From Carposina sasakii (Eukaryota; Arthropoda; Insecta; Lepidoptera; Carposinidae), in contig CP053156.1 in assembly GCA_014607495.2 (NCBI GenBank), positions 8,990,001 to 9,054,000 on the forward strand: a stretch of DNA of 64,000 nucleotides, given 5' to 3'. Below, one piece after another: positions 21,247 through 32,958 of the stretch. The position numbers were made by a program, and so were the translations under genes. The notes below the pieces were generated by a model. That model saw nothing but the letters and a program-made list of their open reading frames with translations, was not told the origin of the DNA and ran no database searches. Each line of letters starts with the position of its first letter. The first letter of the stretch is position 1.

Positions 21247-21505
21247 GGTCTATCCAAAATTAGTGATTATCTTTTGATACGAAACTAGGTAGGTAAACAG
21301 AAATAACTTTCACTGGGAGATAAAGTCCGAAATTTAAAGAAAAAAATCAGCTGTTCCATACAATCTCGAATAATTACTGCACTGAAATGTATGGAACAGC
21401 TGATTTTTTTTTTCAATATTTCGGAGTTGGTCCCATAGTGAATGTTGTTTCTTTTTACCTACTTAGTTTCGTATCATAATATAATCACTAATTTTAAATA
21501 GACCT
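21247..21505. mobile_element. Foldback MITE with ~120-bp arms
   Basis: Arms 21247-21375 and 21391-21505 are reverse complements with short gaps. The tip reads 'aatcagctgttccataca' against 'tgtatggaacagctgatt', and the bases are 'ggtctat' and 'atagacc'. It would fold into a nearly complete hairpin with a tiny loop. Confidence 0.8.
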
Positions 21506-21647
21506 TTATATGTATTAATATAATTTATTTTTATGAACAAATATTTTTATTCTTTTCCCAATTTACTAGGTAACATGCCATAAGCTGGCATCCCTTTGCA
21601 CCGATACAATGACAACTTCTATGACGTCACGCTTGTATTCCCCTTAA

Positions 21648-24276
21648 TAAGGCAGGGGACAAATATTTACCACCTCAGATTTTTGACCATAGATCATGGT
21701 CTCAATCAATTTACCTGTTCACAAAATGATTTATCAACGTGTGTGGAAACCCTAAAACCTTTTTTTAGTACTGGCAATCATGGAACTGTCAATAGTTTAC
21801 AAATGTCATCTGTTAAAAAAAAAATCGTCGTTTTGAAAATTGTTGAAGTTTCCGCGCCAACTAATTGAAATTTTGTTTTAAGTACATTCTGGTAAGTGAA
21901 TTTTTGTTTATTTTTTATATAATATGGAAATATATTAGTCGTAATTTGTCGTTATAAAAAAATTGCAACGATATTTGTACTTTTTAGAAGTCTGTAAACT
22001 TGGTGGTAAATTACTTACCATTGGCCGGTTAGATTACCTCATTAGTATTTGGTGGTAATATTATTACCTTTATTCAATTGCGTAATTGTCATTTTAGGTA
22101 TAATGTCGAACAGAAAAAAACTTTCCGACAGCGCTATAGCTAATATCCTAGAAAAAAATAATCTCTCTGATATTGAGAGTGATTCCGACAGTAGCCCGGA
22201 AGAACTTTCTGTGGCTGCTTGCGACCTAGACTACGATAATGAGGTTTCGAGAGGTTTATCACGACTATTTGGGGGTGAAGAGCTAGAAGTGGATGCAGAA
22301 GAGGCGAGAAGATTTGAGAGCCAAGATCCTGTTCAACCACGCGTTTCCGTGGAATATATAGAAACAGCTGAATCATTTTCTGATGAAATTGCAAGGGTAG
22401 TAAATATTGAAAATGAAAATCATGGAAACCTTTCTCTTGCCTCGATTTCTGATCCGCGTAGTATTACTGCCCAGTCTTGTCCATTACAACCTGTCGAATC
22501 TGAGAGCATAAACATCCAGATTGATGTAGCTGAAAACTGGTCAGATACGATACCAAAACATAAAGTACCAAAGTTTGACAAACCTCTGACTGTAAATATG
22601 CCATGTTCTCGTAAAACACCGCCAATAGAATTCTTCAATAAGCACTTTCCTCATTCTCTTCTGCAATTATTGGTAGATCAAACAAACCTTTATGCATCAC
22701 AAAGACAAACCCATCACTGGACTCCTACATTTGTAGCAGAAATGCGTGCATATCTAGGTATTTTGATACTAATGGGTCTTCACCCCTTGCCAGATGTCAA
22801 TCTATACTGGTCCACTGACCCGTTTTATAGAAACCCTGACATTTCCAAAGCTTTTACGGTCAAGAGATTCAAAAAATTGACAGAAAATATTCACATAAAC
22901 GATAATAGTCAAATTCCTGCTAGAGATTCTCCAGACCATGATAAGCTTTATAAAATACGGCCCATGATTGCTAAATTAAATGAAGTATTCCAAACCCAAT
23001 GTTCTCAATCAAGCACTCAGTCAGTGGATGAATGTATGGTGAAGTTCAAGGGGAAAAGTACACTCAAACAATATATGCCAAAAAACCCATAAAAAGGGGT
23101 TATAAGGTGTGGGCCAGGTGTGACGCTAAGACTGGATACATTTATGTCTTTGATATTTATATCGGTAAAGCAGACGATAATGCGTCTAGTGAAGAAGGTT
23201 TAGGCTATAACGTTGTAATGAAACTATGCGAAGGTGTACCTCGCAATACCCTTGTAGCTTTCGACAACTTCTTTACCGGCATTCCTTTGATGAATGATTT
23301 ATTGATAAAAAAAGGGATATACGCCGTAGGTACGGTACGTTTGAACAGAAAAGGCCTACCAGAGAAGATGTTGACCAAAAATAGATCAAAGAAAGAGAAG
23401 CTTGCAAAACATGAGTTTATGTATAAAAGTAAAGCTCCGATTTCCGCTATACAGTGGATGGATACTCAACTTGTCAATGTTTTGACAACGGCACATGACC
23501 CGAAGTCTGTGTCTTCAGTCAAGCGAACGCAAAAGGATGGTAGTAAGAAACATATCACCATTCCCACAGCCATCGCCGAATACACTGTAACTATGGGGGG
23601 AGTGGATCATTTTGATCATTTCCGTGCATCCTACCCTATAGGCAGGAAATCACGACGCAACTGGATGCGCTTATTTTTTTTCATGTTCGATGCTGCGGTT
23701 ATAAACTCATATATAACATACCTACAAATCCATACGCAAAAGGTACATACACACCGAGATTATAGACTTCGCTTAGCACGCAACCTTATCGATGGATTTA
23801 CTTGTAAAAAGCGAAACACCAACATTACTTTCAAAATAAAAAAGGGGGCAATTTCGGCGTACCCAGTGAAATTAGATGTTCTACATTGCCACACTTCCCT
23901 GAAGACCAAAAAAAATTTACCAGGTGCCGATTCTGCAGTACAAAAGCAAATCAAAAACGCACGCGGATTATTTGTGATGTATGTTGTGTAGCTTTATGTG
24001 CCACACCGTGTTTTAAAAGCTTTCATACCGCACCAGAAGATGGACAGGCTATGGACTGTAGCATCGCTAGTACTAGTTCCTATTCGGGCTAAGGTAATTA
24101 TTTTACCACATGATAAAAACTGCTAAAGGGCAATGGTAAAATAATTACCACCCAGATTTCGCGTACTTCCGATTGTTTTATTTTTAATTTTATTTTTCAT
24201 TATTATTAAAAGGGTCCCTAATAAATATGTTACTCCGAAAAAAAAGTTTTTTATATATTTTTTTAGCCTTGCCTTA
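21648..24276 (+). mobile_element. piggyBac-type DNA transposon, complete ends, broken gene
   Basis: TTAA flanks both sides (21644-21647 and 24277-24280), the invariant piggyBac target duplication. The termini TAAGGCAGGG and CCTTGCCTTA form an imperfect inverted repeat. A piggyBac transposase with two frame breaks fills the interior. Length is 2629 bp. Confidence 0.9.
22103..24089 (+). pseudogene. piggyBac-family transposase, two frameshifts
   Basis: It starts at the ATG at 22103 and stops at about 24092. The N-terminus is acidic; the core has 'FFNKHFPHSLLQLLVDQTN' and 'YLGILILMGLHPLPDVNLYW'. The catalytic Asp triad is visible in 'ARCDAKTGYI', 'LVAFDNFFTG' and 'MGGVDHFDHFR'. The C-terminus is the Cys-rich zinc-binding domain ('CRFCSTKA', 'CDVCCVALC'). 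Reading frame changes in the A-run at 23080-23085 and again near 23880-23890, so three frames are used. Otherwise the protein is near full length, so decay is recent or partly a sequencing artefact. Confidence 0.9.
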
Positions 24277-24280
24277 TTAA

Positions 24281-25720
24281 GGGTTAAAATCAAAATAGTT
24301 GGACCGCTTTTCTTGCAGCGTTTGTTAGTCTAGGGCGCCTCATTCATCTCTCTCCCCATCCGCTACTATCAATTAGTATTACTATAAGTATTATGCTTTC
24401 AGTGCTTTCTGCTCATTTTGCCAGATACAATTCGTCGTGTAGGTAGATACAAATACAATTTATGTTAAAATATAATGAAAATATGTTATAGAAAGTAGAA
24501 AACCACAAAACTATTTTATGTACTTAAGTACCTAATATTTTTTTGGACTTCTGCGTTGGCGTATAAATAACTACGCCATCTGTACAAAATTGCTACGCAA
24601 CACTTAGTGGAAACTGGTAACGCATCACGCTTTGCATTAATCGAGTAGACGAGTCGATTGTTTTGCCCATGACAATTAAAACAGTTCAGTTATGAAGACC
24701 TCTAATATTGGCGCTAGTGTCTTTGTAACTCTAATATTGTTTCATTTATTTTATTTTGTTTCATGAAAATCCGCAGGACTTTGTTATCGAAATAGGCATT
24801 AACAATTTATGGAATTGATACAGGCAGCGACATCTGATATCACATATAGTAAAAGAACTGCGGCGGTCGCTCATTTATATGGAGATTAGCAGTCTAGGTT
24901 ATAATTGTCTTTGATATCACGGAATATTCCACTGTTTGAATAAATATACAAAAACTTACAGTGCACAAGCAGAGCTGTTGCGCACGTCATACTTGACGGG
25001 AAACACAAACGCCAATGAAGGTAAAATGGCGCTAACCACTAAGGAAGACTAGTGGCGCCACTGCCGTGATGACGGAAGGCGCGAAAACTATTACCGGAAG
25101 ACGAAAACTTTGACTAACTCTGGTACAAAATCGACGGGAAACGGAAGTGCTCTCTCAAACATAAGCTTCGAATAACGGTCTAGTGTTTTAATAACTTTTC
25201 TATTCTTTATTTGTCAATGTTATTGTTTTGCAAAAGAAATATGAACTCTACCTGGGAGCCTGGCAGTCAGTAAAATTTTACAATGTCCTTAATTTGAGTT
25301 TTACAGTCACTCCCGATGATGAATGGCTATTGTGTAACATAATATTATAGCCTGCGCTAAACAATGCCAAATGAGTATTCTAAGTTGAAATAAAGTATTG
25401 TTACTTTCCTGTGTGTTACACTAGCTGATGCCAGTAGCGGTGCTTGTTTGTATTGTGTTTCATATGTTTATTTAGCTAAATGTTTTCTCTAGTTGTAGAA
25501 GTTTCTTTACTTACATAATTTTGTATCAGTCGAGTTAATGATAACAGAGATATAATCAACTTAATATGTATTTTGTAAGAGCCGTTGTACGGCATTTGAT
25601 TATTACCTATTATGTTTTTACAATTATATTCTCTGTATGTAGATACTTTAAAGGTCGTATTGACGAAATGTGCAAGAAGGGTGTCTATTGTTTGCCCGAA
25701 AATTATATGTACGAATACTC
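24281..25720. other. Intergenic, nothing firmly recognised
   Basis: Only short ORFs. A short imperfect inverted 'atggcgctaacc' and 'tagtggcgccac' lies near 25026-25062. Confidence 0.4.
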
Positions 25721-25722
25721 AT

Positions 25723-25838
25723 ATGCCAGAATTTTACTTGCCCGAATTTGTTATTTGCCATAATATTTATGTGCCAGAATTTTACTTGCCCGAATTTAAT
25801 TTCCCAAATATGTTATTTGTCATAATATTTATGTGTCA
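25723..25838. repeat. Small tandem repeat
   Basis: 'ccagaattttacttgcccga' occurs at 25726 and 25773, and 'ttatttgccataatatttat' and 'ttatttgtcataatatttat' follow them. The ~48-bp unit reads open in two frames, explaining the repetitive short ORFs here. Confidence 0.75.
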
Positions 25839-26280
25839 TTCTTTGTTTATTATAGTCAACTCGATATTTTATGCCTGTTTTTTCGCCTTGCGTTTGGTTG
25901 GAACACACTTTATATAGGTTATATTTATTCAAACGGCAAATTTTAGGCAATATTTACTCTTGCTTTTTTAAATATTTATTACAAAACTTTATTTAGTTAG
26001 TTGCTTATCCTCATAAAATCCTCAGAAGTGCGCAAATACACACCCACTTTTCACCTGTTTGCCTATTAGTAAATACCACGTGGTAAGTGATGAGCCTACG
26101 CCATTTTTCAGGCACAAATACAATATTCTAGCGACCGGTAACGAATCTAATAGGAAATGTTCCCGTTTTATAAAATATCCCATGAACCATGCATTTCCTC
26201 AAGTTGGGAGTTGGTGGGGGAGGTAGGGGGGAATACTCTTTTGTCGATAAACATTAATTATGCGAGCCAACCCTATTTTT

Positions 26281-26600
26281 AACCGACTTCAAAAAGAGAG
26301 GTTATCAATTCGTCTGTATGTTTTTTTTGACCGACTTCAAACAGAGAGGTTATCAATTCGTCTGTATGTTTTTTTTTGTTTTTTTTTTTTTATGTGTGTT
26401 ACCTCAGAACTCCGTCATTTATGAACCGATTTCAATTTTTTTTATATAGTTGGTCATGGTATACTTCCAGGTTGGTCCCATATTCACCACATCAGGATCT
26501 GATGATGGGATCTTGGAGAAATCGAGGGCAATCCTCGAATATTTTAGGCACATGTAGTCTGTTTTTATACTTTTACTGAGCGTTTTGATCACCTACATAC
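26281..26600. repeat. Lepidopteran 'ccgacttcaaa' repeat, duplicated
   Basis: 'gaggttatcaattcgtctgt' occurs twice, near 26298 and 26346, each preceded by 'accgacttcaaa' and followed by poly-T. A block with 'gatctgatgatggga' (near 26495) recurs diverged near 27001 with 'catctgatgatggaatc'. This suggests the MITE at 26600 inserted between two related repeats. Confidence 0.6.
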
Positions 26601-26982
26601 AGGCTGTTTTTTTGTGGCCACCTTTAACGAAGGGTACGTATTCTATACATGAAATAAAGTAAGTTTATGCCAAAAAAAATGCTGGGAATTTTTTTTTTTT
26701 TTTTGAAAAAATTTTTTAAATTCCTTGATCGTGCGAAATTTATAGTGTCTAGTGTTTATGTTAGTTTTTTTATAGACAGATGTTAATTATTTTTCGTGAA
26801 AAAATCCTGCTACGCGCGTCTATGTGCATTTATGCACAAAAACGCAGTCTATTTACTCAACTTTGGACCCTAATATTTTGGAAACCAGACACTTCCCAGG
26901 TATGCTTCCATAGAGAAAAATGATCGTGATGATGAGGAGATTCCGTAGTTTTCGGGAACGTTGACGACCAAAAATCACCCTG
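26600..26982. mobile_element. TA-flanked MITE, empty-site copy
   Basis: Ends CAGGCTGTTTTT and AAAAATCACCCTG with TA on both sides (26598-26599 and 26983-26984). It matches the copy at 56701-57630 almost base for base, except that the latter has a 546-bp insertion at 56868. This copy shows the uninterrupted state ('gttagtttttttatagacag'). Confidence 0.85.
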
Positions 26983-27359
26983 TACATATAAAACATAACA
27001 TCTGATGATGGAATCTCTAAGGAATTTAGGGATATCCTCAAATATAAAAGGCACGAGTAGTCCGTTTTTAGATTTTTATAGAGAATTTTGGTCAGCTACA
27101 CATAATATAAAGGAAACGAGGGTCTGATGATGGAGCCGTCGAAAAACAGATAGTGGAACTTTTTAGTAACAAAATCCCCCTATGGCAGGGGGGGGGGGCT
27201 ACGTAATGGACTGCAATAGGCTTATGAAGATGAAGATAATTGTGTTAAGTCATGAAATTATATGTTGCGTTAAGCCGTGTCCGAAGTAAGATGGTTATAG
27301 AGGAAGAGGTAGAAATGAGAATAACGAGATGACGGATAATAGGGATGAATGAAAAAAGG

Positions 27360-28130
27360 GTACCTACATATTGCACCGACCCCAAATGATTGGGAACAGG
27401 GCAGGAAGAAGGAGTGTAATTATATGTTGCTTAAATAAATGTGTACATGGCTGTTGTACTGCAAAATCTCTTACATTCCTCCGAGGCGTGGTGCATGTAC
27501 CGTCGCCACATACGCACTCTGTATCAATTCCACCTCAAGTGCCTCCAATCAATTATGAGAATCAGGTGGTCCGACCGAGTGCGTAATACCGAAGTATTGC
27601 GAAGAGCCAATGTAAGTGGCATTGAGGCCTACTTAATGCGTCGGCAGCTTCGGTGGTGCGGTCATGTGTCTCGTATGGCGGAGGAGAGATTGGCTAAGCG
27701 CATCTTCTTTTCTGAACTGGAGGAGGGCAAGCGGAAACGCGGCGGGCAACTCCTCAGATACAAAGATGTTCCGAAAAGACATATGAAGAGATGCAATATA
27801 TAGGTAGATCCATCTAAATGGGAAGTTTTGGCAGCACAACGACCAGAGTGGCGCAGGACGGTGATAAAGCAAGTACACGAGTTCGAGGAGCAGCGTCAAG
27901 CTGACCTTGACGCTAAACGTGATGAACTAAAGACTCGTCCTCCTGCTGCCATTATTATCTATAATACAATAATGGCGCACTAACCTGTCCTCTGTGTGCG
28001 CGGGCGTTCAGGGCGAAGATTGGCTATGTAAATGTAAGCCATCTCCGAGCGCATGAACGCCAACTTAGTAATATCTAGGAGTAGAAGTGGTCGCTATGAC
28101 CGAAATTGGTCGGAGGTCATCATTATAATC
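27360..28130 (+). pseudogene. LINE reverse transcriptase C-terminal fragment
   Basis: From about 27441 the translation reads '[19 protein letters not shown]', then '[19 protein letters not shown]' and '[19 protein letters not shown]', the familiar tail of many animal non-LTR reverse transcriptases. It is followed by '[11 protein letters not shown]', a stop (TAG near 27802), then 'SKWEVLAAQRPEWRRTV' in the same frame. One more frame change near 27970 leads to a Cys/His end ('CPLCARAFRAK', 'HLRAHERQ') that stops at about 28078. The 5' part of the element is absent, so it is a truncated insertion with at least two breaks. Confidence 0.8.
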
Positions 28131-28135
28131 ATAAT

Positions 28136-28298
28136 TGTGCTATTATGGATTAAATAAGATGACATGCTGTGACGAACGCGTGCAGAGTGGAAGGGCGCAT
28201 TACGCGCACTTCCCTTGGAGCAGCGTTCGTGACAGGACGTGCATCAAATAATATTGGACACAAGTCTTTTATTTCATATCATAAACCACGACACCACA
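28136..28298 (+). repeat. 5' LTR of the Gypsy-type element
   Basis: Begins TGTGCTATTATGG and ends CGACACCACA. It contains an inverted 'gacgaacgcgtg' and 'agcgttcgtgac' pair. The adjoining 'agtggcgacgagg' (28299-28311) is in the primer-binding-site position; the tRNA was not identified. Confidence 0.93.
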
Positions 28299-28649
28299 AG
28301 TGGCGACGAGGATAAAGGTATGTTCGAAACCTGTAAAATGTTACTATAGGCAAATCAACAAATGAGGATATAATAATAAGCTTATACTATGTTGAGTATT
28401 ACACTTTATTCTGCTACATATTTAAAAGTTGACAGGTCAATTTTGGCTTTTTCACAGGCTAAAAATAATTAAAAAATCAATTTAGTCCAGTGATTGGTTT
28501 GATAATTAAAACGAACAAAGGAAAAAAGGAATATCTAAGAAATAATATTTAAAGCAAGTTCTGTGCAGGTACACAGTAAATTTCTAACTTAAAGAATAGT
28601 TATGTCAAAATTTTGTAGAAAGATATAACATATATATATTTTGTTTAAA

Positions 28650-29020
28650 TTTAAAGACCTCATTTGTTAATTGGTGCCTGCAATATTGCTAAGACAAAAG
28701 AAGTTTATCTTCACGTACCAAATCTAAGTGATTGTAGAGGTAAACCTATAAAGGTTGGTACCTATAAAAAAAAAGAACAAAACACTGGTAAACCTTTTGT
28801 TAATTGGTGTCTGCAATATTGGTTAGACAGAAGAACTTTATCTTCACGTCCAAATCTAAGTGAATGAAGAGGTAAACCTATAATGGTTGGTACCTACAAA
28901 AAGAGGTTGGTACCAAAGAAAATCTTAGCAATATCTAATTAAACCTTATAACACTGGTAAACCTATAAAAGTTGGTACCAAAGAAAATCTTAGCAATAAC
29001 TAATTAAAACCTTACCTCGT
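28650..29020 (+). repeat. Tandem repeats in the element's leader
   Basis: Two ~135-bp units share 'tttgttaattggtg', 'ctgcaatattg' and 'atcttcacgt'. They are followed by shorter copies of 'ggtaaacctataa' plus 'ggttggtacc' and of 'aaagaaaatcttagcaata'. The leader between LTR and gag is ~1.28 kb and has no ORF. Expansion of leader repeats is common in LTR elements; function here is unknown. Confidence 0.7.
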
Positions 29021-29578
29021 TGATATGTCACTAGTTAGCAATTATATTATTCATCATAGTGTAGTATTGCAAGTAGGGTACCTATTTTTAATTGTATCAT
29101 AATATTAGTAGGTACTTTATAGCTTAGACAAGGTTAGTAATAAGACGGTAGTTATACCTACCTATTTAAATACTTATTTTACTTATTTAAAGAGATGGAG
29201 ACCTACTAGTAGGAACAAATATCGGTGGGCTGGAGATTGCTATATATTTCTGAGCTATACCTATAGATAATTGTATTTAAATTCATAATAATATATATAT
29301 ACATAATATAGACATATATATAATGGGAAAAACAACTAAAATAATATTTTTAACTGAAACTGAAATAACGACAGGTACCAAGTATTGGGGTTTTGTGAGT
29401 AGCTAGATTATGATAATTAATTGCTATAACTAAGGCTGAAATCATGAGGTATTGGAAATTAAAGCGATCATTTAGTAAAAGCTGTAAAGCTATGATTGAG
29501 TAAGAGATAAAACTGGTACTTTGGCAAAGGTCAAATGGTACCATAAAATAATTTAACCCTTTTTCAGGTCGCCCCAAA

Positions 29579-30447
29579 ATGTCACAAATTCCCCCACTTG
29601 AAGCCTTTGATTGTGAAGGTGACCCTACTTCAGTAGGATTGCGCTGGGAAAAATGGAAAAGGGGACTTGAGATTTACTTAACTGCCACTAATATCGATAA
29701 TCCAGAAAAAAGAAGAGCGTCACTTTTACACGTAGGGGGTTTACCCTTGCAAGAAATATATTATAATATACCAGGCGCAAATGTAGCCCCGACCACAGAT
29801 AATGACGTGTATGAAGTCGCCGTTAGCAAGTTGGAAGAATACTTTCTACCGAAACAAAGTCGAGTCTACGAAAGACACATGTTCCGCCTTATCAAGCAGG
29901 ACGTAGGGGGAAAATTTGATAAATTTTTGTTGCGTTTGCGTCTTCAAGGGTCTAAGTGCAAGTTTAGCAATCTAGATGACAATATAGTTGATCAAGTTAC
30001 TGAAAAGTGTGAGTCTGTTGAATTGAGGAAAAAGATTCTAACTTTGGGTGATGACGTTACTTTAGAAAAAATTGTTTCCGAAGCTAATGCCATTGAATCG
30101 GTTCAAAGGCAACTAAACAATTTTGATCCAACAAAAATAGCTCTAAATAATTATCCTATCAATCGAATAGAAAATAAAAATAAGTTTGCGGCCGTTGTGG
30201 CAATAAAAATCATGTCTCTGATGATAAAACCTGTCCAGCTCGTAATTCAAAATGCCTTAAGTGCGGGTACTTAGGTCATTTCCGTAATCAATGCAAAACG
30301 CGTACCAAGAAACGCAAATTGAACGAACGCCCAAATAATAATTCGAAAAAGGAAAAAACGGAAGATAAACCTAAATATCCGAATGAAATAGACTATATAT
30401 TTCATCTAGATAATGACGATGAAATTGTTTGTAAGGTCGGGGTGTAG
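29579..30447 (+). pseudogene. Gypsy-type gag with zinc knuckles, frame-broken
   Basis: The ATG at 29579 opens a 231-codon frame with gag capsid character ('RWEKWKRGLEIYLTATNI', 'QVTEKCESVELRKKIL'). The nucleocapsid zinc-knuckle region ('CGRCGNKNH', 'CLKCGYLGHFRNQC') lies at about 30187-30295 but in another frame, so there is a one-base break just before 30187. The knuckle frame runs on to TAG at 30445-30447, where protease starts in a third frame. The second change could be a normal gag-pol shift or another break. Confidence 0.85.
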
Positions 30448-30455
30448 ATATAAAT

Positions 30456-32066
30456 ATGATTATCGATTCTGGAAGTAAATGTAACATAGTCAATGATACA
30501 ACCTGGAAGTATTTAAAGCAATATAATGTTCAAGCTTACGGGATGGTTAAGAATCCCGACAAAAAATTTGTGGCTTATGCTAGTAATAGCTCATTAACTG
30601 TATTGGGTTCTTTTGAAGCCGAGATTATTGTAGGTCCTCAAACTCAGTATGCCACTTTCTATGTTGTAGAAAATGGTTCGAAAAACTTACTCGGGAAACT
30701 TACAGCTGTGTCTTTGGGTGTTTTAAAGGTAGGTCTTGACATAAATGTAATTGATAACGTTATATTTCCTAAATTTAAAAATGTTATGTTAGTAATACCG
30801 ATCAAAGAATCAATCAAACCAGTGTGCCAACCTTATCGCAGAATTCCTGTCCCTTTGGAGTCCAAAGTAGATGCAAAATTAGACGAATTAGTTAAATGTG
30901 ATATTATCGAGCCAGTCAATGGTCTATCAGATTGGGTTTCTCCCATGGTGCCGGTTCTTAAGAGCAACGGAGACGTAAGAATTTGTATCAATATGAGGCG
31001 AGCTAATCAAGCTATAATTCGGGAAAATCACCCATTGCCGACAATGGAGCAACTTCTCCCAAAATTTAGGAATACAAAGATATTTTCTAAATTAGATATT
31101 AAAAATGCGTTTCACCAAATTGAGCTCAGTGAAAATAGTAGATTTATTACGACGTTTATATCTAGCAAAGGATTATACAGATACAAGCGTCTTATGTTCG
31201 GCATTTCATGCGCTCCCGAATGTTTCCAAAAAATACTAGAACGAGTCTTGTTACCCTGCGAGGGAGTTGTTAATTTTATTGATGACATTGTAGTCTTCGG
31301 GAGTGATGAGCACGAACATGATGCGCGGCTTAAAAAGGTACAAAATGTTTTGAAAGAAAACGACATTTTACTGAATGAATCTAAGTGTGTATTCAAAGTA
31401 AATCAAATACAATTTCTAGGCCATGAGCTTTCATGCAACGGCGTTAAACCTCTTGATAAATACGTTAGATCCATTGAGTCATTTAGAGACCCGGCAACCG
31501 TGGAAGAAGTCCAAAGTTTTTTGGGTCTTGTAAATTTTGTGGGTAAATGGATTCCAAATTTGGCTACACTGACTGAACCTATTAGAGAAATTTTACGTCT
31601 AAAATTAGCAAAAAATGCTAATATCGCCTCCCATTGGACAGATGATCAATCACAAGCTTTTACGCGGTTAAAAAAGGCCATGACAAACATACAGTCACTA
31701 GGGTATTATGATCCCAACGATCGTACTCAAGTCATCGCAGACGCTAGCCCTGTAGGTGTTGGAGCTGTACTTGTCCAATATGATATAAAGGGTCCGCGCA
31801 TAATCGCTTATGGTAACAAAAGTTTAACCAGTTGTGAAAAGCGCTACTGCCAAACAGAGAAAGAAGCTCTTGCTTTAGTTTGGGCAGTAGAACATTTCAA
31901 CATGTATCTTTTTGGTAAAGATTCCTTCGAGCTAGTTAGTGACCATAAGCCCTTAGAAATAATATTCGGACTAAACTCTAAACCATGCGCTAGAATCGAA
32001 AGGTGGGTATTGCGGTTGCAATCTTATAATTATAAGATTGTGTATAGGCCAGGGAAAAAAAAATAA
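30456..32066 (+). CDS. Gypsy-type pol: protease, reverse transcriptase, RNase H
   Basis: A 536-residue open frame. The aspartic protease active site is 'MIIDSGSKCNIV' at the very N-terminus; sequence upstream in the frame suggests the domain begins before the first ATG. RT motifs run from 'VRICINMRRANQAII' and 'FSKLDIKNAFHQIEL' to 'LMFGISCAPECFQKIL' and the catalytic 'VNFIDDIVVFG'. RNase H has 'VIADASPVGVGAVLVQ', 'TEKEALALVWAVEHF' and 'LVSDHKPLEIIF'. The frame ends in a nine-A run at 32052-32060, after which the connection domain continues one frame over at 32038-32958. Confidence 0.93.
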   Translation: MIIDSGSKCNIVNDTTWKYLKQYNVQAYGMVKNPDKKFVAYASNSSLTVLGSFEAEIIVGPQTQYATFYVVENGSKNLLGKLTAVSLGVLKVGLDINVIDNVIFPKFKNVMLVIPIKESIKPVCQPYRRIPVPLESKVDAKLDELVKCDIIEPVNGLSDWVSPMVPVLKSNGDVRICINMRRANQAIIRENHPLPTMEQLLPKFRNTKIFSKLDIKNAFHQIELSENSRFITTFISSKGLYRYKRLMFGISCAPECFQKILERVLLPCEGVVNFIDDIVVFGSDEHEHDARLKKVQNVLKENDILLNESKCVFKVNQIQFLGHELSCNGVKPLDKYVRSIESFRDPATVEEVQSFLGLVNFVGKWIPNLATLTEPIREILRLKLAKNANIASHWTDDQSQAFTRLKKAMTNIQSLGYYDPNDRTQVIADASPVGVGAVLVQYDIKGPRIIAYGNKSLTSCEKRYCQTEKEALALVWAVEHFNMYLFGKDSFELVSDHKPLEIIFGLNSKPCARIERWVLRLQSYNYKIVYRPGKKK

Positions 32067-32958
32067 TATCGCTGACCCACTATCACGTTTATGTTCAAAT
32101 ACACCTGTGTATCCTTTTGATGATGAAAATTACATCAATTATGTGATCGATCAGTCCTGTCCAATAGCGGTGCCTTTAAAAGAGATTAAGGAAGCTTGTG
32201 AAGTAGATGAGGAAATCAAAATGGTCAAACAAGGTCTTTATAGTAATAACTGGCACCAGAGTGTCAACAGTTACAAACTTTTCGAACAAGAACTTTGCTA
32301 TCAAGATAATATTTTACTCCGAGGAAGAAAAATCGTAATACCATTAAAGTTACGACATAAGGTCCTGTTGGCAGCTCACGAAGGTCACCCGGGAATTGTC
32401 GCTATGAAAGGCAGATTACGGTCGAAAGTTTGGTGGCCTAAAATTGACAAAGATGCCGAAGGTTATGTCAAAACTTGTAAGGGTTGCACTCTGGTATCAG
32501 CTCCTAATCCCCCAAATCCCATGAAGAGACGTGATCTTCCCATACAACCGTGGATAGATGTAGCGGTAGATTTCATGGGACCATTACCAAGCGGACATTA
32601 TCTATTTGTCATTGTTGACTATTTCAGCCGTTATAAGGAAGTCAAAATTACCAAAGATATAAGCGCGAAAAATACTATTTATATGCTTAAAGAAATATTT
32701 TCGCGGCTTGGAATACCTGTCAGTATAACGGCTGATAATGGTCGGCAATTTACAGCAACTGAATTTAAAACATTTTGCTCTGAGTATGGCGTAACATTGT
32801 TTCATAGTATACCATATTGGCCTCAACAAAATGGTGAGGTCGAAAGACAAAACCGTAACATTCTCAAACGACTTAAAATAAGTCAAGCCCAAAAATCTGA
32901 CTGGATGACAGATATTTTAAATTATTTAATGATGTACAATAGTACCCCCACACTCTAG
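32038..32958 (+). CDS. Gypsy-type pol: integrase part
   Basis: Continuation of the polyprotein in another frame; real sequence begins near 32060, and the first 8 codons overlap RNase H. It carries the HHCC zinc finger (His pair in 'AAHEGHPGIVAMKG', Cys pair in 'KTCKGCTLVS') and the DDE catalytic core ('DVAVDFMGPL', 'SITADNGRQF', 'QQNGEVERQN'). It stops early after 'MMYNSTPTL', at a C-run near 32946, where the frame changes again. Confidence 0.92.
   Translation: MCIGQGKKNNIADPLSRLCSNTPVYPFDDENYINYVIDQSCPIAVPLKEIKEACEVDEEIKMVKQGLYSNNWHQSVNSYKLFEQELCYQDNILLRGRKIVIPLKLRHKVLLAAHEGHPGIVAMKGRLRSKVWWPKIDKDAEGYVKTCKGCTLVSAPNPPNPMKRRDLPIQPWIDVAVDFMGPLPSGHYLFVIVDYFSRYKEVKITKDISAKNTIYMLKEIFSRLGIPVSITADNGRQFTATEFKTFCSEYGVTLFHSIPYWPQQNGEVERQNRNILKRLKISQAQKSDWMTDILNYLMMYNSTPTL

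Noticed and set aside
25680..25840. CRISPR-like or satellite array
   Set aside because: There are only two imperfect units with no spacers; it is a simple tandem duplication in a eukaryotic genome.
30421..30470. A programmed gag-pol frameshift as the only explanation of the frame change
   Set aside because: It is possible, but the four other breaks in the element are single-base changes at homopolymers and this one also lies in a G-run, so a programmed site cannot be claimed.
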